The notes below the pieces were generated by a model that was not told the DNA's origin, ran no database searches, and was given only the letters and a program-made list of their open reading frames with translations. From positions 1 to 20,317 of the forward strand of contig CAZVAD010000045.1 of the NCBI GenBank assembly GCA_964624645.1: a stretch of DNA of 20,317 nt. Reading direction: 5' to 3'. This DNA is from Mariniphaga sp964624645 (lineage in GTDB: Bacteria; Bacteroidota; Bacteroidia; Bacteroidales; Prolixibacteraceae). Position 1 is the stretch's first letter. Each line of letters begins with the position of its first letter. Below, in pieces: positions 8,196-15,705 of this stretch. A program made the translations under genes and the position numbers.

Positions 8196-8435
8196 TTACT
8201 TGCTTACCGCTTCTTCAATATGAGCTATGGCTTCGCCAACTGTTGAAATTTTTTCAGCCTGATCATCCGGAATTGCTAAATCGAACTCTTTTTCAAATTC
8301 CATAATCAGTTCAACTGTGTCAAGTGAATCTGCGCCCAAATCATTGGTGAATGATGCTTCGCTGGTAACTTCACTCTCATCAACTCCCAGTTTATCAACA
8401 ATAATTGCTTTTACTTTTGCTGCAATGTCAGACAT
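8196..8435 (-). CDS. acpP: Acyl carrier protein
   Basis: A 79-residue acidic carrier protein for fatty acid and lipid A acyl chains. The phosphopantetheine site is S37 in GADSLDTVEL, followed by helix II and the typical IPDDQAEKISTVGEA region. The size and helix pattern are those of bacterial AcpP. It is the first gene of the minus-strand acpP-fabF-rnc group and has its own candidate promoter upstream (TTTG-N21-TACTTTG at 8485-8516). Confidence 0.98.
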   Translation of the reverse strand: MSDIAAKVKAIIVDKLGVDESEVTSEASFTNDLGADSLDTVELIMEFEKEFDLAIPDDQAEKISTVGEAIAHIEEAVSK

Positions 8436-8484
8436 AATGCTAAAATTTGAGTTAATAATAATTTTGAGTTTTAAATAATCGGCG

Positions 8485-8516
8485 CAAAGTAATACATTTA
8501 CGCGTTATATTTCAAA
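8485..8516 (-). promoter_or_regulatory. Candidate promoter of the acpP-fabF-rnc operon
   Basis: On the minus strand a TTTG (8513-8516) is followed after 21 bases by TACTTTG (8485-8491), close to the Bacteroidota -33 TTTG / -7 TAnnTTTG arrangement but one base short in the -7 box. It lies about 50 bases before the acpP ATG. Confidence 0.5.
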
Positions 8517-8618
8517 TTTAAAATGTGAAAAGATGTTTCTTATAAGATATATAATATATGCAATACTCTAAATTTGAACGTATTATTCAATTGTTCCATC
8601 CAAAAAGACCAATTTGAA

Positions 8619-9191
8619 ATGAATGTTAAGAGAATCGCTTTATTTGCATCGGGGGCAGGAACAAATGCTCAGAATATTATTGAGCATTTTGCAGATAATG
8701 AGCGTGTTATAGTTGACTCTGTGTGGAGTAACAAGATTGATGCTTATGTTTTGACCCGGGCAGCAAAAATGAAAATCAGTGCGCTCACATTTAATCGCCA
8801 ACAGTTGTATGAAACTCAGGAAATAGCTGATAAACTGACTGAAAGGAAGATTGATTTGATTGTTCTTGCTGGTTTTCTGTGGCTTATCCCTGAATATCTG
8901 ATTGAAAAATTTCAAATCATCAATATTCACCCTTCCCTGCTTCCAAAGTATGGCGGCAAGGGGATGTACGGCATGAAAGTTCATCAGGCAGTTGTGGACA
9001 ACGAAGAAACAGAGACCGGGATTTCCATTCACATGGTCAACCGGCACTACGACAAGGGAAGGCTTTTGTTTCAGGCAAAATGCCCGGTGCTTCCGGGGGA
9101 TTCACCGCAGGATGTTGCTGAAAAGGTTCATCAACTGGAATACCTTCATTTTCCTGAAATCGTTGAAAAATTTCTACTGGGAGAATTGTAA
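8619..9191 (+). CDS. purN: Phosphoribosylglycinamide formyltransferase
   Basis: Transfers a formyl group from 10-formyltetrahydrofolate to GAR, the third step of purine synthesis. The 190-residue protein has the N-terminal nucleotide-binding loop FASGAGTNAQNI (9-20), the catalytic stretch INIHPSLLPKYGGKG with N102 and H104, and the catalytic aspartate D145 in HYDKGRLL. These correspond to N106, H108 and D144 of E. coli PurN. The frame is open from a TTG at 8574, but ATG 8619 places the beta-1 strand (VKRIALFASG) at the normal N-terminus. It is divergent from acpP across a 183-base AT-rich spacer that contains TAAATTTG (8569-8576), a possible -7 box. Confidence 0.96.
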   Translation: MNVKRIALFASGAGTNAQNIIEHFADNERVIVDSVWSNKIDAYVLTRAAKMKISALTFNRQQLYETQEIADKLTERKIDLIVLAGFLWLIPEYLIEKFQIINIHPSLLPKYGGKGMYGMKVHQAVVDNEETETGISIHMVNRHYDKGRLLFQAKCPVLPGDSPQDVAEKVHQLEYLHFPEIVEKFLLGEL

Positions 9192-9327
9192 CATTAGCGA
9201 AAAAGAGAATTCCGGACTTCCTGATTTTTCTTTGATTTGAAGTTAAAAATCTGTACTTTGCTATTTTTGATGTTAAATATTGTTAAGACTGTTTTTAACA
9301 ATTTTTCTTTAAAATTATCTTTGTAGC
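9192..9327 (+). promoter_or_regulatory. Regulatory region of the two-component operon with TGTTAA repeats
   Basis: This AT-rich spacer carries two -7 box candidates, TATTTTTG (9262-9269) and TATCTTTG (9316-9323, ending four bases before the kinase ATG). Between them lie TGTTAA at 9271-9276 and 9281-9286, a 10-bp period. A perfect 8-bp inverted repeat, ATTGTTAA (9279-9286) and TTAACAAT (9295-9302), has an 8-base spacer. The 10-bp direct repeat matches the site geometry of OmpR-family regulators, so autoregulation is possible. Confidence 0.4.
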
Positions 9328-10953
9328 ATGAGCAGGAAAATGTTATGGACATTGATTGTTTTAATGACCTTGGTTCTTTCGGGGTTAATCCTGATTCAAA
9401 CCAATCTCATCAGAACTGCATCAGACATCCGGGAAGATCAATTCGACCAGATGGTAAAAGGTGCACTGAAGAGGGTTGTTGATCAGCTTGAACTTCATGA
9501 AGAGCGTGTTGCGCGTGAAAGTGCGCAGGCCGGCAGACTGCCCGGAGAGTTCAGCACACCGGGGAACCTGAATGTTTTTCCGCGTCAGGAACCTGGTGCT
9601 TTTTCAGAAAGTTTCCGGTTTCACCTGTCTGAAAGCAGAATTTTCGGAAATTTTCAGGAAGAATATCAGGTGATTCTCTCCGATTCAATTCAGGCAGGGC
9701 AAGGGCTTTCAAAAAGGATAAGCAGCGCTACATCTTTTGAACAACTTCACGAATTCAATCTGAATATTGAGCGGCGGATGGAAAAATGGATAGCAGACAC
9801 CTACTGGAGAAATTATAAGATTTTATTGGAGGGAAGACCCCTGAATGAACGCATCGACTCGCTTCTTCTTGCCGAAACAATCGACACTATTTTTCAGGAA
9901 GCAGGCATCAACCTGGAATATAAATTTGCTGTCAGAAGTTCAAATCTGGGAGAGGACAAATTCATTATGGGAAGCCCGGTATATCTGCCGTCCCGGAAAA
10001 AGGAGTATCCAAGTTTGCTGTTTCCCTATGATTTTGACGGACAGCAACCCAACTACCTCTATGTCTATTTCCCCAAAAGGTCAGGCTTTTTACTTAGGAC
10101 AACGGGGTTCACCATCATTCCCACATTTATTTTGACAGCTTTGCTGATAGCAATTTTTGCTTATGCCATTATGGTCATTTTCAGGCAGAAAAAGCTGTCC
10201 ATGATTAAAAATGACTTCATCAACAACATGACACACGAGTTGAAAACCCCCATCTCCACTATCTCTCTGGCAAGCCAGATGCTGGAAGACGGAAGCATTG
10301 CCAACACGCCCAAAACCATTGGGCATATCTCAAAAATTATTAATCAGGAGAGTAAACGGCTGAGTTTTCAGGTTGAAAAAGTATTGCAAATGGCAGTTTT
10401 CAATGAAGGGCGGCTTAAATTGAAATTCAAGGAGTTTGATATTAATGAAACCCTGCGCAACGTAATTAATAACTTTGAGCTGCGCGTAAAAAATAAAAAC
10501 GGAGTACTTCATTCAACATTGAACTCCGGGGGCGCAATCATCAAAGGCGATGAAGTGCATATTACCAATGTTTTTTTCAATTTGCTTGACAATGCCATGA
10601 AATACAGCAACGAAATTCCTGAGATTACCGTAGCTTCCGAAAAAAACAGCAATGCGGTAGTCATTTCAATTGCGGATAATGGCATTGGAATTGCAAAAGA
10701 GCACCACGCACACATTTTTGATCGCTTTTACCGTGTGCCCACAGGCAATGTTCACAACGTGAAGGGCTTCGGGCTTGGTTTAAGCTATGTGAAAAAAATA
10801 ATAGAACTTCACAACGGAAAAATAAATGTTGAAAGTGCAGTGAATAAAGGCACAAAATTTAGTATATTGTTGCCTGATTTAAGTAGCGAAAATGGAACAA
10901 AAAACAAAAATATTATTGGCAGAAGACGACGAAAATCTCGGACTGTTGCTTAA
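9328..10953 (+). CDS. Membrane sensor histidine kinase
   Basis: A two-component sensor of 541 residues. TM1 is about 5-26. A periplasmic sensor region of roughly 230 residues follows, with no recognised domain, and TM2 is about 261-285. The HisKA dimerisation helix has the H-box FINNMTHELKTPIS with phosphoacceptor H303. The ATPase domain has an N-box FFNLLDNAMKYS (417-428), G1 DNGIGI (450-455) and G2 GFGLGLSYVKK (480-490), so it is intact. The normal C-terminal strand ends at FSILLPDL (about 518). The last ~22 residues form an unusual basic tail with RRRRKSR that is encoded inside the downstream regulator gene, with a 62-base overlap. Architecture and partner resemble the RprX/RprY type of Bacteroides, but the signal is unknown. 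Confidence 0.94.
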   Translation: MSRKMLWTLIVLMTLVLSGLILIQTNLIRTASDIREDQFDQMVKGALKRVVDQLELHEERVARESAQAGRLPGEFSTPGNLNVFPRQEPGAFSESFRFHLSESRIFGNFQEEYQVILSDSIQAGQGLSKRISSATSFEQLHEFNLNIERRMEKWIADTYWRNYKILLEGRPLNERIDSLLLAETIDTIFQEAGINLEYKFAVRSSNLGEDKFIMGSPVYLPSRKKEYPSLLFPYDFDGQQPNYLYVYFPKRSGFLLRTTGFTIIPTFILTALLIAIFAYAIMVIFRQKKLSMIKNDFINNMTHELKTPISTISLASQMLEDGSIANTPKTIGHISKIINQESKRLSFQVEKVLQMAVFNEGRLKLKFKEFDINETLRNVINNFELRVKNKNGVLHSTLNSGGAIIKGDEVHITNVFFNLLDNAMKYSNEIPEITVASEKNSNAVVISIADNGIGIAKEHHAHIFDRFYRVPTGNVHNVKGFGLGLSYVKKIIELHNGKINVESAVNKGTKFSILLPDLSSENGTKNKNIIGRRRRKSRTVA

Positions 10954-11581
10954 GGAGTATCTTGTTGCAAAGGGCTTTGACACAGAACTTTATCCTGATG
11001 GGGAAGCAGCGTATAAGGGATTTAAGAGAGATTATTTCGATATCTGCATTCTCGATATTATGATGCCAAAAAAGGACGGATTTACTTTAGCCAAAGATAT
11101 TCGGACAGTGAATTCAGATATCCCGATTATTTTTCTCACAGCAAAAAATCTGAAAGATGATGTGATTGAAGGCTTCAAACTTGGCGCCGACGACTATATC
11201 ACAAAGCCCTTCAGCATGGAGGAACTCATTTTCAGGATTGAAGCCATTCTGCGCAGGACTTCGCAGGATTTGCTCGCATCGGGCGAACCGGTTTTCACAC
11301 TGGGTAAATACACTTTTGACACCCTCAAGCAGACATTGACCGACTCAGAGCAAACCATCAAGCTCACTACCAAAGAATCGGAGCTGCTGAAATTGCTCTG
11401 TCTTCATGCCAACAAGGTGCTTGAACGAAATTATGCACTCAAATCCATCTGGATTGATGATAATTATTTCAATGCCCGGAGTATGGATGTCTATATCACC
11501 AAGTTACGCAAGCACTTGAAAGATGAGCCTTCGGTGGAGATTATCAATATCCACGGGAAAGGGTATAAACTGATTGTCTGA
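10892..11581 (+). CDS. OmpR-family response regulator
   Basis: A DNA-binding partner of the upstream kinase, 229 residues. The receiver domain (1-120) has the acidic pocket EDD 11-13, phosphoacceptor D55 in ILDIMMP, T83 in FLTAK and K105 in YITKPF. The winged-helix output domain (about 132-229) has the characteristic recognition region NARSMDVYITKLRKHLK and the C-terminal hairpin GKGYKLIV. The start at ATG 10892 is forced, because the first receiver strand (KILLAEDD) begins six codons later. It therefore overlaps the kinase gene by 62 bases in another frame, and translation is probably coupled. Its 3' end converges on lepA with a 57-base gap. Confidence 0.96.
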   Translation: MEQKTKILLAEDDENLGLLLKEYLVAKGFDTELYPDGEAAYKGFKRDYFDICILDIMMPKKDGFTLAKDIRTVNSDIPIIFLTAKNLKDDVIEGFKLGADDYITKPFSMEELIFRIEAILRRTSQDLLASGEPVFTLGKYTFDTLKQTLTDSEQTIKLTTKESELLKLLCLHANKVLERNYALKSIWIDDNYFNARSMDVYITKLRKHLKDEPSVEIINIHGKGYKLIV

Positions 11582-11638
11582 ATTTCCGGGGAAGAAATCC
11601 TCTGGTGTTGTAATTTCCGAATTCCGGACGGACGCTTG

Positions 11639-13426
11639 TTAGTCCAGTTTCAACACGGCAAGGAAGGCATTCTGGGGCACTTCAACGTTGCCCACCTGCT
11701 TCATTCTTTTCTTCCCTTTCTTCTGCTTCTCAAGCAATTTACGTTTTCGGGAAATGTCTCCGCCATAACATTTGGCGGTCACATCTTTGCGTAGCGCTTT
11801 CACGGTTTCCCGAGCAATGATTTTTGAACCGATTGCCGCCTGAATTGCAATGTCAAATTGCTGCCTGGGAATCAGTTCTTTCAGCTTTTCACAAATCCGC
11901 CGGCCAAAAGGGTATGCATTGTCAATGTGGGTGAGCGTGGAAAGCGCATCAACCATTTCTCCATTCAGCAAAATATCAAGCCGCACAAGTTTTGCAGGTC
12001 TATAACCGGTAATGTGATAATCAAATGAAGCGTATCCGCGCGATATACTTTTCAATTTATCGTAAAAGTCAAACACAATTTCTCCAAGCGGCAAATCGAA
12101 AACCAGCTCGGCGCGCTCTGCAGTCAGGTAACTTTGATTTATTAATGTGCCTCTTTTGTCAAGGCAAAGATTCATTACCTGTCCGATATATTCGGATGCC
12201 GTGATGATGCTTGCTCTGATGTAGGGCTCTTCAATGACATTAATGTGTGCCGGATTGGGTAACCCCGAAGGATTATAAACCTGCATTTCGCTACCATCGG
12301 TTAATTGTATCATGTAGGATACGTTGGGAACTGTGGTAATGACATTCATGTCGTATTCCCGCTCCAGTCTTTCCTGAATGATTTCCATGTGCAGTAAACC
12401 AAGGAATCCGCAGCGAAATCCAAACCCCAGAGCAGCGGAAGATTCCGGCTCAAAAGTGAGTGAAGCGTCATTCAACTGGAGTTTGTCCATTGCATTTCTC
12501 AGGTCTTCGTAATCGTCTGCATCAATGGGATACACTCCGGCAAAAACCATGGGCTTGACCTCTTCAAAGCCGGATATTGCCTTGTCACAAGGGCGTTCCA
12601 CATGCGTGATGGTATCGCCCACCTTTACCTCCTTTGCGGTTTTAATTCCTGAAATGATGTAGCCGACATCACCGGCAGACAGCTTATCACGAGGCGCCAT
12701 GCCAAGTTTTAATACACCAATCTCATCAGCATCATATTCTTTGCCCGTAGCAACAAATTTCACCAAATCCTTGGTCTTGATCTGGCCATTTACAATTTTG
12801 AAATAGGCAATTACTCCGCGAAAGGAATTAAATACCGAGTCAAAAATCAGTGCCTGAAGCGGTGCCTGAGGATCGCCGGACGGGGCAGGAATTTTTTCAA
12901 TAATTCTTTCCAGAATAGTTTCAATACCCATACCGGTCTTGCCGCTTGCATGAATAATGTCCTCCCGGCTGCATCCGATTAAATCAATAATCTGGTCTTC
13001 TACAATCTCGGGGATTGCATTGGGAAGATCCATTTTATTGAGAATGGGAACTATTTCCAGATCGTGCTCCAGAGCAAGATAAAGATTTGAAATAGTCTGG
13101 GCCTGAATCCCTTGTGTGGCATCAATTATGAGCAGTGCTCCCTCACAGGCAGCGATTGAACGTGAAACTTCATAAGAAAAATCAACATGCCCCGGGGTAT
13201 CTATCAGATTGAATCTGTAGTTTGTCCCGTTGTGTTCATAATCCATCTGAATGGCATGGCTTTTTATCGTAATGCCCCTTTCCTGTTCCAGATCCATGCT
13301 ATCAAGCACCTGACTGCGCATATCTCTTTCTCCGACAGTGTTTGTGTGTATGAGGAGCTGATCGGCAAGCGTGCTTTTCCCGTGGTCAATGTGCGCAATA
13401 ATGCAAAAATTGCGAATGTTATTCAT
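11639..13426 (-). CDS. lepA: Elongation factor 4 (LepA)
   Basis: A ribosome-associated translational GTPase, 595 residues, the usual LepA length. G motifs: AHIDHGKSTL (11-20), RGITIK (50-55), DTPGH (76-80) and NKMD (130-133). These are followed by EF-G-like domains II, III and V and the LepA-specific C-terminal domain. The C-terminal domain contains KCYGGDISRKRKLLEKQKKGK and ends in VGNVEVPQNAFLAVLKLD. Start ATG 13426 puts the P-loop at the expected position. A TATCTTTG box (13476-13483) lies about 50 bases upstream. It is monocistronic in this window and convergent with the response regulator. Confidence 0.98.
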   Translation of the reverse strand: MNNIRNFCIIAHIDHGKSTLADQLLIHTNTVGERDMRSQVLDSMDLEQERGITIKSHAIQMDYEHNGTNYRFNLIDTPGHVDFSYEVSRSIAACEGALLIIDATQGIQAQTISNLYLALEHDLEIVPILNKMDLPNAIPEIVEDQIIDLIGCSREDIIHASGKTGMGIETILERIIEKIPAPSGDPQAPLQALIFDSVFNSFRGVIAYFKIVNGQIKTKDLVKFVATGKEYDADEIGVLKLGMAPRDKLSAGDVGYIISGIKTAKEVKVGDTITHVERPCDKAISGFEEVKPMVFAGVYPIDADDYEDLRNAMDKLQLNDASLTFEPESSAALGFGFRCGFLGLLHMEIIQERLEREYDMNVITTVPNVSYMIQLTDGSEMQVYNPSGLPNPAHINVIEEPYIRASIITASEYIGQVMNLCLDKRGTLINQSYLTAERAELVFDLPLGEIVFDFYDKLKSISRGYASFDYHITGYRPAKLVRLDILLNGEMVDALSTLTHIDNAYPFGRRICEKLKELIPRQQFDIAIQAAIGSKIIARETVKALRKDVTAKCYGGDISRKRKLLEKQKKGKKRMKQVGNVEVPQNAFLAVLKLD

Positions 13427-13475
13427 AAACTTTTTTCATCTGTTGTTTAAAATTGCCGGCTGCCATAATTTCCTG

Positions 13476-13483
13476 CAAAGATA
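13476..13483 (-). promoter_or_regulatory. Candidate -7 box (TATCTTTG) for lepA
   Basis: On the minus strand TATCTTTG matches TAnnTTTG exactly and is followed by C, as is often seen in Bacteroidota promoters. It lies 49 bases before the lepA ATG. No clear -33 TTG was seen. Confidence 0.5.
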
Positions 13484-13584
13484 CCTATTTTTTGAATTCT
13501 GTATTTTATTGTAGTATCGGTAATGATATTTTATGACGGATACAGACTTTTTCAAAGTAGTTGTAAAAAAATCTTTAGGTTAAC

Positions 13585-13746
13585 ATGAACAGAATTCACC
13601 TTTCTTCAAAAAAAGAGCTTAAAAAAGAAAAAAGAGTTATTCAGGACAGATTTTTATTGAAAATACTAATTTGTGGCATAGTATTTGATAACTTATATGC
13701 AGACATGAAAACAATTAAACAAAGATTTAAGCGTTCATTTAATTAA
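13585..13746 (+). CDS. Possible small basic protein of 53 residues (unrecognised)
   Basis: An open reading frame ATG-TAA in the lepA/Gfo-Idh gap. The product is rich in Lys and Arg, with charged ends and a short hydrophobic centre (FLLKILICGIVF, 23-34). A weak AGG lies five bases before the ATG, and a strong plus-directed terminator follows about 70 bases after the stop, which makes translation plausible. I do not recognise a family. The region is AT-rich, where short open frames arise by chance, and no clear promoter was seen. A small RNA ending at the same terminator is an equal alternative. Confidence 0.28.
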   Translation: MNRIHLSSKKELKKEKRVIQDRFLLKILICGIVFDNLYADMKTIKQRFKRSFN

Positions 13747-13814
13747 AGGTAGTAGTTACAAAAATACATAATTTGCTGTTTTTTCATAAGTTTGGTTTAG
13801 TTAGGTTTAGTTTT

Positions 13815-13847
13815 AACCCCGGAGCAGAGGCTCCGGGGTTTTTCTTT
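13815..13847 (+). terminator. Rho-independent terminator, plus-directed, orphan
   Basis: A perfect 11-bp GC-rich stem AACCCCGGAGC / GCTCCGGGGTT with an AGAG loop (13826-13829), followed by TTTTTCTTT on the plus strand. The minus direction has only TTAAAAC after the stem, so it works best for a plus-strand transcript. Confidence 0.88.
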
Positions 13848-13865
13848 ATATGCAGTCAGGACAGC

Positions 13866-13902
13866 AAAAAAAACCGGCATTTAAAAAATGCCGGTTTTTT
13901 TT
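13866..13902 (-). terminator. Strong bidirectional-looking terminator of the Gfo/Idh gene
   Basis: A perfect 17-bp inverted repeat with a 3-base AAA loop: an A8 run plus CCGGCATTT, then AAATGCCGG plus a T8 run. It begins nine bases after the stop codon of the minus-strand oxidoreductase gene. The A and T runs on both sides allow function in either direction. Confidence 0.9.
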
Positions 13903-13911
13903 GTGCTTTAT

Positions 13912-15285
13912 TTAAACATCTTCTGGTACCACATAAGGTTTTCTGTAATTCCGGGTAAGCATCATGTCTGCTTCAGGATCATTGGCAAATTTTTCATAAC
14001 TGCCTTTGAATGTGAGCTCCCGTTTCAATAAATAAGAAATATTGGCAATTATGGGAAGTGCTGAAGAATAATGCCCTTCACTGATATCGCAATGCAAGTC
14101 ATAATCACTGCCTGAGCGGATGGTATCAATAAAATTGGCATAATGCTCGGTTCCACCCGGAGCCGCAAGGAAAGTCGGGTCCTTTGGCACTTCAGAACTC
14201 TCTTTTGAAGACCCTGCAAATGGTTCTTTTTCTCTTTGTCTGAAAGCCTTCCATGTGCTTCCGTTCAATTCAAGATAGCCTTCCGTTCCGTAGAACATAT
14301 TCCCGATCTTAATATCGAGGCTTGATTCGCCGTGCGTGAATCTTCCGCGGGTTTCAAATTCCAGTACTTTCCCGTCTTCATAGGTAAACAGGGAGGTTTG
14401 GGTATTTGGTGTTTCCTGGGAACACTCTTTGGGACTGATTCCATAAATACCTCCCGTGCTGTATATTTTCACAGGATGCTCATTTTTATTCAATCCCCAG
14501 CGGGCGATATCGAACTGGTGTGGCCCCTGATTTCCGGTATCTCCGTTTCCGGTATCCCAGTGCCAGTGCCAATTGTAGTGAACCCTCTTTTCGTTGTATG
14601 GCCTTGACGGAGCAGGCCCGAGCCACATATCGTAATGGAGGTTTGCAGGCGGCATACTGTCATCTGCAATGCCAAAGGAATCACGCGGCTTGTAGCACAG
14701 TCCTTTTGCCATATAGACATCACCTATTCCGCCTTTATGCAAAAATTTCATGGCTTCCATGACGTTGGCAATGGAGCGATTCTGAAAACCAACCTGAACA
14801 CGCACATTGTATTTACGTGCCGCTTCAATCATTTTGCGGCCTTCATAAACATTGTGGCTTGCCGGCTTTTCAACATATACATGTTTCCCTGCCTGGCAGG
14901 CCCAGATTGTTCCAAGTGCATGCCAGTGATTAGGTGTGGCAAAAGAAACGGCATCTATTTCCTTATCATCAAAAACCCGGCGCATATCCCACACTTCAAC
15001 AGGTTTTTTGCCCATGGCATCCTGAATAAACTTTGACCGGGCAGCGTAGGTATCTTCATCGACATCACAAATTGTCTTCAGAAAAACATTCCGGTTGTCC
15101 TTCAGGGAGCACCAATTTTTTATGTGGGAGCCTCCCTGTCCGCGAATACCAATAACTGCTATCGTAATTTTTTCGTTGGCTCCGATTATCGAACCATACG
15201 ATTTAGCGCTGAAGCCAAGTCCGCCCATTGTGATTCCGGCGGTTCCTACCAGACTTGTCTTAATAAAATCTCTTCGTTGTGTCAT
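13912..15285 (-). CDS. Tat-exported Gfo/Idh/MocA family oxidoreductase
   Basis: A second NAD(P)-dependent Gfo/Idh/MocA protein, 457 residues. The Tat signal has QRRDFIK (R4-R5) followed by a Gly/Ala-rich hydrophobic stretch and an export junction near residue 30. There is no lipobox, unlike the family member at 2385. The Rossmann loop is VIGIRGQGG (44-52) and the catalytic-loop EKP is at 139-141. The aromatic block WHWHWDTGNGDTGNQGPHQF (239-258) with D260 is typical of the Bacteroidota periplasmic subgroup and includes the likely catalytic H256. It is a single gene with its own strong terminator. The substrate is unknown: sugar, inositol or a glycosyl-hydrolase-like reaction are all possible. 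Confidence 0.92.
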   Translation of the reverse strand: MTQRRDFIKTSLVGTAGITMGGLGFSAKSYGSIIGANEKITIAVIGIRGQGGSHIKNWCSLKDNRNVFLKTICDVDEDTYAARSKFIQDAMGKKPVEVWDMRRVFDDKEIDAVSFATPNHWHALGTIWACQAGKHVYVEKPASHNVYEGRKMIEAARKYNVRVQVGFQNRSIANVMEAMKFLHKGGIGDVYMAKGLCYKPRDSFGIADDSMPPANLHYDMWLGPAPSRPYNEKRVHYNWHWHWDTGNGDTGNQGPHQFDIARWGLNKNEHPVKIYSTGGIYGISPKECSQETPNTQTSLFTYEDGKVLEFETRGRFTHGESSLDIKIGNMFYGTEGYLELNGSTWKAFRQREKEPFAGSSKESSEVPKDPTFLAAPGGTEHYANFIDTIRSGSDYDLHCDISEGHYSSALPIIANISYLLKRELTFKGSYEKFANDPEADMMLTRNYRKPYVVPEDV

Positions 15286-15469
15286 AATTTATAAAAATTT
15301 GTGGTTTTGATTTCCGGTTGGCAATTTAGGGATTTGAATTTTATTAACGAAGAGATTTTGATGCCGATGTGTTAAAAACTTGTTAATACGTAGTATTTTT
15401 TCCAACTTCTTCGTTCAGCGGAATTCCGTATTTATTTTTTTGCAGATGTCTCAGATTTTTGTTATTCCC

Positions 15470-15477
15470 TATCTTTG
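15470..15477 (+). promoter_or_regulatory. Candidate -7 box (TATCTTTG) of the umuD-like remnant
   Basis: TATCTTTG matches the Bacteroidota -7 consensus exactly and lies ten bases before the ATG at 15488. TTTG copies occur at 15439 and 15458, but neither has the ideal -33 spacing. Confidence 0.4.
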
Positions 15478-15487
15478 CCAAAAAACA

Positions 15488-15642
15488 ATGAGAAATAATC
15501 TTGAATTTTTTCATTTATCTTACACAAGCGATACTTACATTCCTTATTTTGAGACCGGTTTGAAGGCCGGATTTCCTTCTCCTGCAGAAGTTTAATCTAT
15601 ATCAATAATTATTTCCGCAACAATCCGCTGATTAAAAGATAA
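15488..15642 (+). pseudogene. Truncated, frameshifted remnant of a umuD-like (S24/LexA-type) gene
   Basis: The frame from ATG 15488 reads 35 codons and stops at TAA 15593-15595. Its end, GLKAGFPSPAEV, matches the segment around the self-cleavage site of UmuD proteins (Ala/Cys-Gly-Phe-Pro-Ser-Pro-Ala). Shortly afterwards another frame (15598-15633) reads YINNYFRNNPLI. This resembles the next UmuD segment, usually of the form 'hDhNxYhhxNPxxT'. It then stops at 15640-15642, just before the doxX promoter region. The catalytic Ser and Lys regions are absent, as is umuC. The pattern is that of a 5' relic with a small indel and loss of the 3' part. The assignment rests on motif memory, not on a search. 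A short chance ORF is the alternative. Confidence 0.62.
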
Positions 15643-15705
15643 AAAAATATTTATATCTTGCGCCCCCGAAATTTTTAATGAACAAATGATAATAAAACAC
15701 TGGAA

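Larger units (their letters stand above)
13427..13911. other. 485-base intergenic region with an unassigned plus-strand transcript
   Basis: This gap lies between the lepA start and the end of a Gfo/Idh gene, both on the minus strand. It holds the lepA promoter candidate, a 53-codon plus-strand ORF (13585-13746), a 10-base tandem repeat GGTTTAGTT (13794-13802 and 13804-13812), a plus-directed terminator (13815-13847) and the terminator of the Gfo/Idh gene (13866-13902). The plus-directed terminator implies a plus-strand transcript, coding or not, that starts somewhere in this gap. Confidence 0.5.

Noticed and set aside
8538..8547. Perfect palindrome TCTTATAAGA in the acpP-purN spacer
   Set aside because: Short and in a very AT-rich stretch (TATATAATATATG), so it is expected by chance; no second copy was seen.
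11582..11638. Possible shared terminator between the response regulator and lepA
   Set aside because: The 57-base gap has GGAA/TTCC-type fragments but no stable stem with a T-tract.
13794..13812. GGTTTAGTT tandem repeat as a possible CRISPR or telomere-like repeat
   Set aside because: Only two copies with a one-base spacer; no array. It is mentioned only as part of the orphan transcript region.
15380..15487. Upstream in-frame extension of the umuD-like remnant
   Set aside because: The first part lacks UmuD-like features and overlaps the TATCTTTG promoter box; ATG 15488 is the better start.
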